Shown: positions 36,895 to 44,466 of the stretch, piece by piece
Numbering within the stretch: position 1 is the stretch's first letter
Layout: every line of letters starts with the position of its first letter
From: Pedobacter miscanthi
GTDB taxonomy: Bacteria > Bacteroidota > Bacteroidia > Sphingobacteriales > Sphingobacteriaceae
Direction of reading: 5' to 3'
Assembly (NCBI RefSeq): GCF_003315595.1
Contig: NZ_QNQU01000019.1
Location: forward strand, 74,969-138,968
Length of the DNA: 64,000 nucleotides
Made by a program: the position numbers and the translations under genes
Notes under the pieces: generated by a model
Databases searched by the model: none
What the model was told of the DNA's origin: nothing
The model's input: only the letters and a program-made list of their open reading frames with translations

Positions 36895-37141
36895 TAATTT
36901 AACATTTGTAGCCTAATTCTTACAATTGTGGGTTAATTAATTAAATAATAAGGAAATCGGGAATTCTTAAAGACTATTATACAATAGGATTTGCTATATA
37001 AATGTAGTCGCTGATATAATTTAAAACAAGCTTAGAAGCAAAAGAGTGTATTTTTATTATTAATATTTCTACTCTGGTAAAAAATGAAATAATGGAGGGC
37101 TAGTTTCAAAGAGAAACAGCCCATTATTATTTTTGTAGTTA

Positions 37142-37684
37142 TTAAAAAACTCTCTTAAAAGCTTCCTCAGGTGATGCATCGGCAGCTTCTTTAAGAGACC
37201 ATTGCGAAAAAACTGCTTCGGGAGAATCATCCCAATAAAACTTAATGTTGGTATTGACAAAACTAAAATAGCCCGTTTGTGCATTTTGATGCGCAGAATC
37301 GCCCTTATAAGTAACATTTACTATACCTGGTAAATTTAATTTTATGGCTAAATCATCCATTTGCGAAGCATGCCCTAAATCATCAACATAGTCGCTTGAT
37401 GCTTGAGCCATTAGGCCTGACATTATACAACTATTAGCGTCTATAAAATACTCGGTATAATTGTGAAATGATTGAGATAATATAGTATTCTCAGTGCCTC
37501 TTTTTAATAAAGTTACACTATCTCCCTTTTTGTATTCATTAAAGAATTTTCCTTTACTTTGAAGTTTAAAGCCTCGTCGAGATAAGGATTCAACTTGAGT
37601 TTCTTCATTGAAAGAATTCTTCTTGCAGCTAATAGTAAACGTTATTACGCAAATCAATAATAAAATAATAGAGTTTCTTTTCAT
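37142..37684 (-). CDS. Lipoprotein of unknown function
   Basis: A 180-residue protein starting MKRNSIILLLICVITFTISC, whose lipobox TISC gives a lipid-anchored Cys20 and a KKNSFNEE start of the mature part, exported to a membrane surface. The rest (RGFKLQSKGKFFNEYKKGD, a middle rich in Ser/Asp, and the C-terminal WSLKEAADASPEEAFKRVF) shows no domain I recognise. An AATAATTCTAAA palindrome-like site 65-85 bases upstream resembles the receptor sites, so it may share control with the operon 337 bases downstream in the same direction. Low GC and AT-rich flanks fit an accessory gene. Confidence 0.75.
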   Translation of the reverse strand: MKRNSIILLLICVITFTISCKKNSFNEETQVESLSRRGFKLQSKGKFFNEYKKGDSVTLLKRGTENTILSQSFHNYTEYFIDANSCIMSGLMAQASSDYVDDLGHASQMDDLAIKLNLPGIVNVTYKGDSAHQNAQTGYFSFVNTNIKFYWDDSPEAVFSQWSLKEAADASPEEAFKRVF

Positions 37685-37747
37685 AGTTTTTTATAAATTA
37701 ATATCTGAATGACAATAATAACTATTATAGTAGTTATCTGCAAGTTA

Positions 37748-37767
37748 TTTTGAATAATTCTAAATAA
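37748..37767. promoter_or_regulatory. Possible metal-regulator site upstream of the lipoprotein gene
   Basis: TTTTGAATAATTCTAAATAA has a partial GAATAATTC palindrome and the ATTCTA half of the receptor sites. It lies 64-83 bases upstream of the minus-strand start at 37684. Weaker match than the two receptor sites. Confidence 0.35.
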
Positions 37768-37850
37768 ACACTTAAACTGTATGATTTTCAAATTAACCTC
37801 GTTGTGACAAAAGAAAACACTTTTGTTTAGGTTCTAATGGTTTAAAAGGA

Positions 37851-37858
37851 TAACTTTG
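37851..37858 (+). promoter_or_regulatory. -7 box TAACTTTG upstream of the PurF-like gene
   Basis: TAACTTTG matches TAnnTTTG, 18 bases before the ATG at 37877; no ideal -33 TTG (one at 37823-37825 is 25 bases away). Confidence 0.45.
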
Positions 37859-37876
37859 CGGCTTCAAATCCACACA

Positions 37877-39778
37877 ATGAGTGATCAGATAAAACACGAA
37901 TGCGGAATCGCTTTTATTCGCCTGTTAAAACCACTTTCTTACTACCAGCAAAAGTACGGTACAGCACTTTACGGCCTTAACAAATTATACCTTTTAATGG
38001 AAAAACAGCATAACCGGGGCCAGGATGGCGCAGGTATTGCCACCATTAAGCTGGATATGAAACCGGGCAGTAGGTACATCAGCCGATACCGGAGCATGGC
38101 ATCAAATGCGGTAGCGGATATCTTCGAATATGTACAAAACAAATTTGTTGATATCCAGGAAAACACACCTGAATTAATGCAGGATACAGAATGGCTCAAA
38201 AACAACGTAAGCTTTATCGGCGAGGTGTTAATGGGCCATTTGCGTTATGGTACACATGGTAAAAACAGCATCGAAAATTGCCATCCTTTTTTAAGGCAAA
38301 ACAACTGGATGACCCGTAACCTGGTGATTGCCGGTAACTTTAACATGACGAATGTTGATGAGTTATTGGAGCAATTATATGAGCTGGGCCAGCATCCTAA
38401 AGAAAAAGCTGATACTGTAACGGTACTGGAAAAAATTGGCCACTTTTTGGATGATGAGAACCAGGAGCTTTTCGATCAGTATAAAAAAGAAGGACACGAT
38501 AACGTTGCAATTACGCACAAAATATCTGATAACCTGGATATCGCGAACATTCTGCGCCGCTCGGCCAAAACCTGGGATGGAGGTTACTCGATCTGTGGTA
38601 TGGTAGGTAACGGCGATTCGTTTATTATGCGCGATCCGGCTGGTATTCGTCCGGCTTATTATTATTATGATGATGAGATTGTGGTAGCTGCTTCTGAAAG
38701 ACCAGCTTTACAAACTGCATTTAATATCCAGTTTAAAGATGTTAAAGAGATCGATCCGGGTCATGCTTTAATTATCAAGAAAAACGGAGAGGTAAGCATG
38801 GAGCAGTTCCGCGAACCTACCGAGAGATTATCTTGCTCATTCGAACGCATCTATTTCTCAAAAGGAAGTGATGTAGAGATTTACCGTGAACGTAAACAGC
38901 TTGGCCGTTTATTGAGCGATAAAATTTTGAAAGCGGTTAATTACGATCTTAAAAATACCGTATTTTCGTTTATCCCAAATACTGCTGAAGTTGCATTTTT
39001 CGGGATGGTTGATGGCGTACAGCGTTACGTACGTAACCACCAGAAAGAAACACTTTTACATAGAAAAGAACAGTTAACTGATCAACAGTTAGATGAACTG
39101 TTATCGCTTGCACCAAGGGTAGAAAAGCTTGCGGTAAAAGATGTAAAGCTAAGAACATTTATTACCCAGGATGCCGATAGGAGTGAGATGGTGGCACACG
39201 TTTATGATACCACTTACGGTATTATCAACAACCACCAGGATACTTTGGTTGCATTGGATGACTCAATTGTTCGTGGTACAACTTTAAAGCAGAGTATCAT
39301 TAAAATTGTAGATCGATTGCATCCTAAAAAAATCATTATCGTTTCTTCTGCACCTCAGATCCGTTACCCTGATTGTTATGGTATTGATATGAGCAGAATG
39401 GGACAGTTTGTGGCTTTCGATGCGGCGATACAATTGCTTACAGAACGTGGCATGTGGCAGGTAATTGAAGATGTTTACAGCAAGTGTAAAGCTTCGTTAC
39501 TTTTACCGAAAGAGGAAATTGTAAACCACGTTAAGGAAATTTATAAACCTTTTACACCAGAAGAAATTTCGGCCAAAATTGCACAGATTATTACCCCAAA
39601 AGGTACTGTTGCAGAGGTTGAAGTAATTTATCAAAGCTTGGAGAATTTGCATGAAGCTTGTCCGAAAAACAAAGGTGACTGGTATTTCTCAGGAAATTAC
39701 CCAACCCCGGGCGGTAATAAAGTGGTAAACAAAGCTTTTGTTAACTGGAAAGAAGGAAATAACCAAAGGGCTTATTAA
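37877..39778 (+). CDS. Amidophosphoribosyltransferase, long PurF-like form
   Basis: A 633-residue enzyme of the PurF group; the start is the ATG at 37877. The catalytic cysteine is Cys9 in KHECGIAFIRL, preceded by an eight-residue leader that would be removed as in B. subtilis PurF. Glutaminase residues RGQDGAG and GNFNMTNVDE follow. The C-terminal phosphoribosyltransferase half has the PRPP loop LDDSIVRGTT near residue 460. It converts PRPP and glutamine to phosphoribosylamine, first step of purine synthesis. It is about 130 residues longer than canonical PurF (about 500), with a helical insert near 360-420 (FGMVDGVQRYVRNHQKETL); relatives in Bacteroidota share this length. It may be a second paralogue with a separate role. 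Confidence 0.9.
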   Translation: MSDQIKHECGIAFIRLLKPLSYYQQKYGTALYGLNKLYLLMEKQHNRGQDGAGIATIKLDMKPGSRYISRYRSMASNAVADIFEYVQNKFVDIQENTPELMQDTEWLKNNVSFIGEVLMGHLRYGTHGKNSIENCHPFLRQNNWMTRNLVIAGNFNMTNVDELLEQLYELGQHPKEKADTVTVLEKIGHFLDDENQELFDQYKKEGHDNVAITHKISDNLDIANILRRSAKTWDGGYSICGMVGNGDSFIMRDPAGIRPAYYYYDDEIVVAASERPALQTAFNIQFKDVKEIDPGHALIIKKNGEVSMEQFREPTERLSCSFERIYFSKGSDVEIYRERKQLGRLLSDKILKAVNYDLKNTVFSFIPNTAEVAFFGMVDGVQRYVRNHQKETLLHRKEQLTDQQLDELLSLAPRVEKLAVKDVKLRTFITQDADRSEMVAHVYDTTYGIINNHQDTLVALDDSIVRGTTLKQSIIKIVDRLHPKKIIIVSSAPQIRYPDCYGIDMSRMGQFVAFDAAIQLLTERGMWQVIEDVYSKCKASLLLPKEEIVNHVKEIYKPFTPEEISAKIAQIITPKGTVAEVEVIYQSLENLHEACPKNKGDWYFSGNYPTPGGNKVVNKAFVNWKEGNNQRAY

Positions 39779-40343
39779 TCGCTAAAATATTTTAAATACA
39801 AGATAGCTCATATTTTTATATGGGCTATTTTTTTGCGCTGGTTTTTGACCACGAAGGCACGAATACACAAAGAAGGGTCTTTATAGTGACCATGGATCTT
39901 TTGTTAATGCCCCCCGTGGTTCGTGTCCTCACGAAACACCAACATGAGTCCGAAGTAACAATTCTAATTTTGTTCCCGCAGATTAGCAGATTGAAACGCA
40001 GATTTTATATATAGTCCTATTCCATGGTTCGTGTCCTCACGAAACACTAGCATAATGTTTAATGTCAATTTTTTTTAGTTCCCGCAGATGAGCAGATTGA
40101 AACGCAGATTTTTATGTGTAGTGAGTTAGTTTCCGTTCATTTTTTTTGATGCTCTTGCCCATCTAAACCTGACATTCGCGGAAAGCCCGGAGGCAAATCC
40201 TTCGTTTGCCGAGGACTTGCAGCATTGGCAGGACTAACAATAACAGTAGCAGTATACCTGCTTTTCCATAAAAGAAAAAAAATCAATAAAATATCTTTGT
40301 GCATTTCATGTTTCCGCGGCTAAAATACTTCGGAAATAAAATC
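39779..40343. repeat. Gap with a 107-bp imperfect direct duplication
   Basis: The block GGTTCGTGTCCTCACGAAAC is at 39918 and again at 40026 (22 identical bases, each holding the hairpin TTCGTG-TCCT-CACGAA). GTTCCCGCAGATTAGCAGAT at 39972 recurs at 40078 with one change. The offsets are 108 and 106 bases, so the unit of about 107 bp was duplicated. Around 40170-40210 is a GC-rich segment with CCCGGAGGCAAATCC. No coding sequence was seen. Confidence 0.65.
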
Positions 40344-40970
40344 TTACGCGTAAAATTTCAGATAAGTTTTCACGATCAGCCAAAAGGCGAAAAAGATGAT
40401 GACTACGCCAGCAATTTTATTCAGTTTCTTTAATGCGTCTTCTTTAATTTTATAGCGGAGTTTGCTGGAATAGAAACTTTTTGCACCATCGATACTTAAC
40501 TGGGTAACCATTGCGATGAAAAAGCAGACTAATTTTTCGTTAAGCATATTGTTGAGCTTAACCGATATAATTCCGCTTACAATAATCCAGAACATGAGGG
40601 TAGAAGGGGTGAGGATACACATTAAAAAACCCTTTAATACATAACCCCGTTTGCTTACTTTTTGTAAAGTGGTACTATCGTAATGTACCGTTATTTTAGA
40701 AACCAGGTAATATATTCCCACTGCTAATAAAAATAGGCCCCCTATAGAGCCCACATATTTATCAAATTCTGCTTTGTAATCAAAAAACTGGCTGCCAAAA
40801 AGAACCAGTCCTATTAAGATTACATCGCTTATAATTACACCAATGGCTAAAGAAAACCCAGCTTTGAAGCCTCTTTCTATGCTGGTTTTAATCATGGCAA
40901 AAAATACCGGTCCGGTTAAAAACGACGAAATAATCCCTGCACCTATACCTAATAAAATGGCTTCAAACAT
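40344..40970 (-). CDS. LysE/RhtB family exporter
   Basis: A 208-residue inner membrane protein with six hydrophobic stretches, the usual LysE/RhtB size. The opening AILLGIGAGIISSFLTGPVFFAMIKTSIERGFKAGF (in parts: FLTGPVFFAMIKTSIERG) matches the family pattern of a first helix followed by the GPVFF-type turn. It exports amino acids or related metabolites; the substrate is unknown. It is convergent with the PurF-like gene across repeat DNA and divergent from the sugar transporter. Confidence 0.85.
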   Translation of the reverse strand: MFEAILLGIGAGIISSFLTGPVFFAMIKTSIERGFKAGFSLAIGVIISDVILIGLVLFGSQFFDYKAEFDKYVGSIGGLFLLAVGIYYLVSKITVHYDSTTLQKVSKRGYVLKGFLMCILTPSTLMFWIIVSGIISVKLNNMLNEKLVCFFIAMVTQLSIDGAKSFYSSKLRYKIKEDALKKLNKIAGVVIIFFAFWLIVKTYLKFYA

Positions 40971-41168
40971 GCGTTTTTGTTTTTACGATTTGCGAATATG
41001 CAATTTTATAGTTTAAACAACCAACATTATTGACATCTATTTTATATGTAAACGAAAAAAGGATGCGCAACATTTTTTAATTTAAAAATTTATATCCGTT
41101 CTGAATAAAGTATTAAAAAAACAGACCAGCTAAGGTTTAACACTTTACTAAGTTGGTTGTTTTAAAGC

Positions 41169-41189
41169 TTAGTGTTCAACGTACACTAA
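41169..41189. promoter_or_regulatory. 21-bp palindromic operator overlapping the -7 box of the sugar MFS gene
   Basis: TTAGTGT (41169-41175) and ACACTAA (41183-41189) are perfect 7-base arms around TCAACGT. The TAATTTTG box at 41187-41194 overlaps its last three bases, 65 bases before the ATG at 41259. That position is right for repression, for example by a LacI-type regulator, which is not in the window. Confidence 0.55.
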
Positions 41190-41258
41190 TTTTGTTACTA
41201 TGTATTGTTTATTGTTTTTTTTATTTATGTTTAGAGCCACTAAAACTAAATTTAAAAA

Positions 41259-42695
41259 ATGAGTTCAGAACAAACACAAACCAAGTGGGGGCAGTTTATT
41301 CCTTTGGTTACGGTATTCTTTTTCTGGGGCTTTGTGGCCGCCAGCAATGATATTTTAATACCGGTATTTAAAAAAGCTTTTGATTTATCCCAAGCCGAGA
41401 GTCAGTTGGTTTCATTAGCTTTTTATATTGCCTATACTGTGGGCGCTTTAATTTATAATGGTATATCTGTTATAATAGGACAGGATATTGTTAACAAACT
41501 GGGCTATAAAAATTCGTTGGCATTGGGTTTGGTTATTTCTGCGCTAGGAACCCTGTTGTTTTATCCCGCTGCGAATCTTCACTCGTTCCCTTTAATGCTT
41601 TCGGGTTTGTTTATTGTGGCATTGGGTTTCTCTTTACAACAAACAGTGGCCAATCCACTGGCCATTGCCTTAGGGCCTATTACAACGGGTTCACAACGTT
41701 TAACTCTGGCAGGTGGTATCAATAACTTTGGTACTACAATCGGTCCGTTAATTGTAAGTTTTGCCATTTTTGGTTCTGCAGCAAACGCAACTACCGATAT
41801 CAGTGTTGAAAGTGTTAAAATTCCTTACTTAATTTTAGGTGTAGCCTTTATTGCTGTTGCTATTTTCTTAAAATTATCTTCATTACCTGATAGGCCAGCT
41901 TTGGTTGAAGCTTCGACCGAAGATGCTAAATCAGTAAAAGGTTCGGCATTAAAATACCCGCAATTGGTGCTGGGTATGATTGCCATTTTTGTTTATGTAG
42001 GTGTTGAGGTATCAACTGCAAGTAATTTGCCTGCTTATATGGAAAAAGATCTTGGTTTTGCAATTAAAGATATCGCTCCATACATTTCTTTATACTGGGC
42101 AAGTATGATGATCGGTAGATGGACAGGTGCTGTTGAAGCATTTACCGATAACGTAAGCACGCAAAAGATATTAAGGTTTATCGCACCTTATTTGGCTTTC
42201 GGTATCTTTTTAGCAGTTAATGCCATCGCGAAACACGATTTAGCGCCTTTTTACGTATATGGATTCATTATATTAGTACTAATTGTTGCTGATATGGCAA
42301 GTAAAGGTAACCCTGCGCGTATGTTGTTAATCTTTTCGGGCATCGGGATTACCGCTTTGTTAATTGGTATGTTTACTACCGGTATGACCAGTGTTTATGC
42401 CATTACCAGTGTTGGTTTATTCTGCAGTACCTTATGGCCTTGTATCTTTACTTTAGCTGTAAGTGGTTTAGGTAAACACACTAGTCAGGGTAGTAGTTTC
42501 CTCATCATGATGATTATGGGTGGAGGTATTATCAGCTGGGCACAGGGTGCGGTATCAGAATTTACGGGTATTCAATATAGTTACGTAGTTGGTATTATTT
42601 GTTTCTCTTACCTGGCGTTTTATGCCTGGAGAGTTAGTGGAATTTTAAGATCGCAGGGAATTAGTTTTGATAAGAAACTTTCTGGCGGACATTAA
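41259..42695 (+). CDS. Sugar MFS transporter (FucP/GluP-like)
   Basis: A 478-residue MFS transporter with 12 membrane helices. The start of helix 1 FFFWGFVAASNDILIPVFKKAFDLS is typical of the fucose/glucose/galactose:H+ symporters (FucP, GluP). The loop with GYKNSLALGLVISALGTLLFYPAA and LQQTVANPLAIALGP are family patterns. The substrate is a hexose or fucose by analogy and cannot be fixed. The 21-bp palindrome upstream suggests sugar-responsive control. It ends before a clear terminator at 42717. Confidence 0.88.
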   Translation: MSSEQTQTKWGQFIPLVTVFFFWGFVAASNDILIPVFKKAFDLSQAESQLVSLAFYIAYTVGALIYNGISVIIGQDIVNKLGYKNSLALGLVISALGTLLFYPAANLHSFPLMLSGLFIVALGFSLQQTVANPLAIALGPITTGSQRLTLAGGINNFGTTIGPLIVSFAIFGSAANATTDISVESVKIPYLILGVAFIAVAIFLKLSSLPDRPALVEASTEDAKSVKGSALKYPQLVLGMIAIFVYVGVEVSTASNLPAYMEKDLGFAIKDIAPYISLYWASMMIGRWTGAVEAFTDNVSTQKILRFIAPYLAFGIFLAVNAIAKHDLAPFYVYGFIILVLIVADMASKGNPARMLLIFSGIGITALLIGMFTTGMTSVYAITSVGLFCSTLWPCIFTLAVSGLGKHTSQGSSFLIMMIMGGGIISWAQGAVSEFTGIQYSYVVGIICFSYLAFYAWRVSGILRSQGISFDKKLSGGH

Positions 42696-42716
42696 TTTTT
42701 AATAAAGTATTTTTGT

Positions 42717-42750
42717 AGCCACGGAGATTAGTTTCTCTGTGGCTTTTTTT
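42717..42750 (+). terminator. Rho-independent terminator of the sugar MFS gene
   Basis: AGCCACGGAGA (42717-42727) and TCTCTGTGGCT (42734-42744) form an 11-bp stem with one wobble, a six-base loop TTAGTT and a run of seven T. It overlaps the -10 to -20 region of the dCMP deaminase gene. Confidence 0.85.
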
Positions 42751-42759
42751 ATTTTATAC

Positions 42760-43218
42760 ATGACTGATAAACCAACTTTCGATTCTATATTTATGAATCT
42801 GGCCACCGATCTGGCTGCCCGTTCGCATTGCGTACGTGCCCATGTAGGCGCAGTTTTAACAAAAGATACCCGCATAATTTCAATTGGTTATAACGGGCCG
42901 CCTGCTGGTACACACAACTGTGATGAGGAATGGCCCGAACATGGCTGCGCGCGTGATAGTAAAGGAAGTTGTTCGTTAGCTTTACATGCAGAGGAAAATG
43001 CCATTCTTTACGCTTCTAAAAACGGATCGAAGATAGAAGGCTGTACCTTGTATACAACCCTATCGCCCTGCATTGCCTGCGCCCGCTTAATTTTATCTTC
43101 AGGAATTAAATTGGTTTATTATTCCAAATCTTATGCAGCCTACAAAGGTTTAGCAAGCGATGAAGGTGTAGATTTTTTAAGGAAATTCGGGGTAGAGGTT
43201 GTTTTGATGGAGTCTTAA
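42760..43218 (+). CDS. dCMP deaminase (ComEB-type cytidine deaminase family)
   Basis: A 152-residue cytoplasmic zinc deaminase; the start ATG at 42760 is preferred over a GTG at 42739, which would add seven residues inside the terminator. The zinc site has His76 and Glu78 in LALHAEENAILYA and Cys104 and Cys107 in LSPCIACARLI. The N-terminal SIGYNGPPAG and the extra cysteine-rich GCARDSKGSCSL are marks of dCMP deaminases, which make dUMP for dTMP synthesis. The length matches. Confidence 0.92.
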   Translation: MTDKPTFDSIFMNLATDLAARSHCVRAHVGAVLTKDTRIISIGYNGPPAGTHNCDEEWPEHGCARDSKGSCSLALHAEENAILYASKNGSKIEGCTLYTTLSPCIACARLILSSGIKLVYYSKSYAAYKGLASDEGVDFLRKFGVEVVLMES

Positions 43219-43400
43219 AGTTCATTGGTAGTTGGTCATTCGTTTATTGGTCATTAGTCATTGGTAATTGGTCATTAGTCATTGGTAATTGGTAATTGGT
43301 CATTCGTTTATTGGTAATTAGTCATTGGTCATTAGCCATTGGTAATTGGTCATTCGTTTATTGGTCATTAGTCATTGGTCATTCTTTTATTGGTAATTGT
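43219..43400. repeat. GGTCATT / GGTAATT low-complexity tract
   Basis: About 180 bases made almost wholly of GGTCATT, GGTAATT, AGTCATT and CGTTTATT words of 7-8 bases. Shorter pieces of the same kind are at 12737-12760, 44321-44352 and 54931-54990. The rest of the gap (43401-43630) has GGTTAACTG words, a TCCTGAACTTGATTCAGGA hairpin at 43484-43502 and no gene. Confidence 0.7.
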
Positions 43401-43630
43401 AAACTTCAAATTGAAAACTGTTAATAGGGTTAATTGGTTAACTGTTTAAATCGGCTAGTTGTAATTCCCACTCAATCCGTTCTCCTGAACTTGATTCAGG
43501 AGCTGTTATTTGAACGTTCATTTATAACTGTAAACTGCAAATTGAAAACTGTTTAATTGTCAACAAATAGATTAACCAACTTCTATCTTTCGAGTCCCTG
43601 ACTCCGGCTAAATCACAATAAAATTCTATC

Positions 43631-43661
43631 TTGACAACTTGACAAGTTTTGTTTATCTTTG
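43631..43661 (+). promoter_or_regulatory. Promoter and palindromic operator of the toxin-antitoxin pair
   Basis: TTG at 43631-43633 and TATCTTTG at 43654-43661 are 20 bases apart, an ideal Bacteroidota promoter. Between them lies AACTTG-A-CAAGTT (43636-43648), a perfect 13-base palindrome, a position where a bound antitoxin would block RNA polymerase. The antitoxin ATG follows at 43680. Confidence 0.75.
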
Positions 43662-43679
43662 AGTATAAAACTATTAGCT

Positions 43680-43916
43680 ATGAAAACGATGTCGGTTGGA
43701 GAATTTAAAGCTCACTTTTCTGAAGTACTTGAAGATGTTAAAGCAGGTATTGGCATTGCAGTAACTTATGGGAGGAAAAAAGAAGTTATTGGTTACTTTG
43801 TTCCTGATTTAGAAGAAAGCAATAATCAACGTAAAATAGGCCTGTTGGATGGGAAAGCTGAAATTATATTCAAAGATAATTTCAAAATTACAGAAGAAGA
43901 ATTTTTAGGCCTATGA
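43680..43916 (+). CDS. Type II toxin-antitoxin antitoxin (Phd/YefM-like)
   Basis: A 78-residue protein starting at the ATG at 43680 (a second ATG at 43689 is three codons on). It has the Phd/YefM pattern MSVGEFKAHFSEVLEDVKAG with a DNA-binding N-terminal half and the flexible tail IIFKDNFKITEEEFLGL that would wrap the toxin. It probably represses its own promoter at the 13-bp palindrome at 43636-43648. It overlaps the toxin gene by four bases (ATGA). The pair sits alone between repeats, so it may be a recent insertion. Confidence 0.85.
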   Translation: MKTMSVGEFKAHFSEVLEDVKAGIGIAVTYGRKKEVIGYFVPDLEESNNQRKIGLLDGKAEIIFKDNFKITEEEFLGL

Positions 43917-44311
43917 TTTACCTGTTAGATACCCATGTGCTAATTTGGTCATTAATGTATTCGTCTAAACTTTCGGATGTCTCTTTAGAAATCTTAAAGA
44001 ATAAGAAAAACACAATTCTTGTAAGTACTATAAGTTTTTGGGAAATTTCTTTAAAGCATTCGATGAATAAACTTGACATTTTAAGAATCTTTCCGGATGC
44101 TTTACCTGGACTTGCAATCGAAGCTGGCTACGAACTTTTGCCTCTCTTGCCAGATGATGTAGCTAATTATCATCAATTAAATGCCACCTGGCACAGAGAT
44201 CCTTTTGATAGAATGCTTATTTGGCAAGCCATTCAAAAAAATATAACTTTAATCAGCAAAGATGAAGACATTAATAAATATCAATCGGCAGGTTTAAAGG
44301 TTGTTTGGTAA
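43913..44311 (+). CDS. PIN domain toxin (VapC-like ribonuclease)
   Basis: A 132-residue PIN-domain nuclease. The acidic metal site is Asp6 (YLLDTHVLIW), Glu44 (STISFWEISLKHS), Asp96 and Asp99 (WHRDPFDRML) and a fourth acidic residue near Asp117. The first motif LLDTHVLIW and the WHRDPFDRMLIWQA motif are typical of the short VapC/PIN toxins of Bacteroidota. Such toxins cut RNA and are held inactive by the antitoxin encoded just upstream. The pair overlaps by four bases. Confidence 0.9.
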   Translation: MIYLLDTHVLIWSLMYSSKLSDVSLEILKNKKNTILVSTISFWEISLKHSMNKLDILRIFPDALPGLAIEAGYELLPLLPDDVANYHQLNATWHRDPFDRMLIWQAIQKNITLISKDEDINKYQSAGLKVVW

Positions 44312-44455
44312 TTATTGTTCATTATCCATTGGTTTATTCGTCATTCGTTTATCGTTAAATTGATTAATTAAACACCGAATCACATGCGCTAAGCGCTTAA
44401 CTTTTTTCCACCTAAAAATCTCAAATCTGCACTCTCAAATCTCATATCTAATTGG

Positions 44456-44463
44456 TACCTTTG
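44456..44463 (+). promoter_or_regulatory. -7 box TACCTTTG directly upstream of guaA
   Basis: TACCTTTG ends three bases before the guaA ATG at 44467, so the transcript would be nearly leaderless. This supports 44467 over the upstream frame start at 44452, which lies inside the box. Confidence 0.55.
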
Positions 44464-44466
44464 CGG

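Noticed and set aside
43219..43400. CRISPR-like array
   Set aside because: The repeated words are 7-8 bases with irregular order, no spacers of uniform length and no cas genes.
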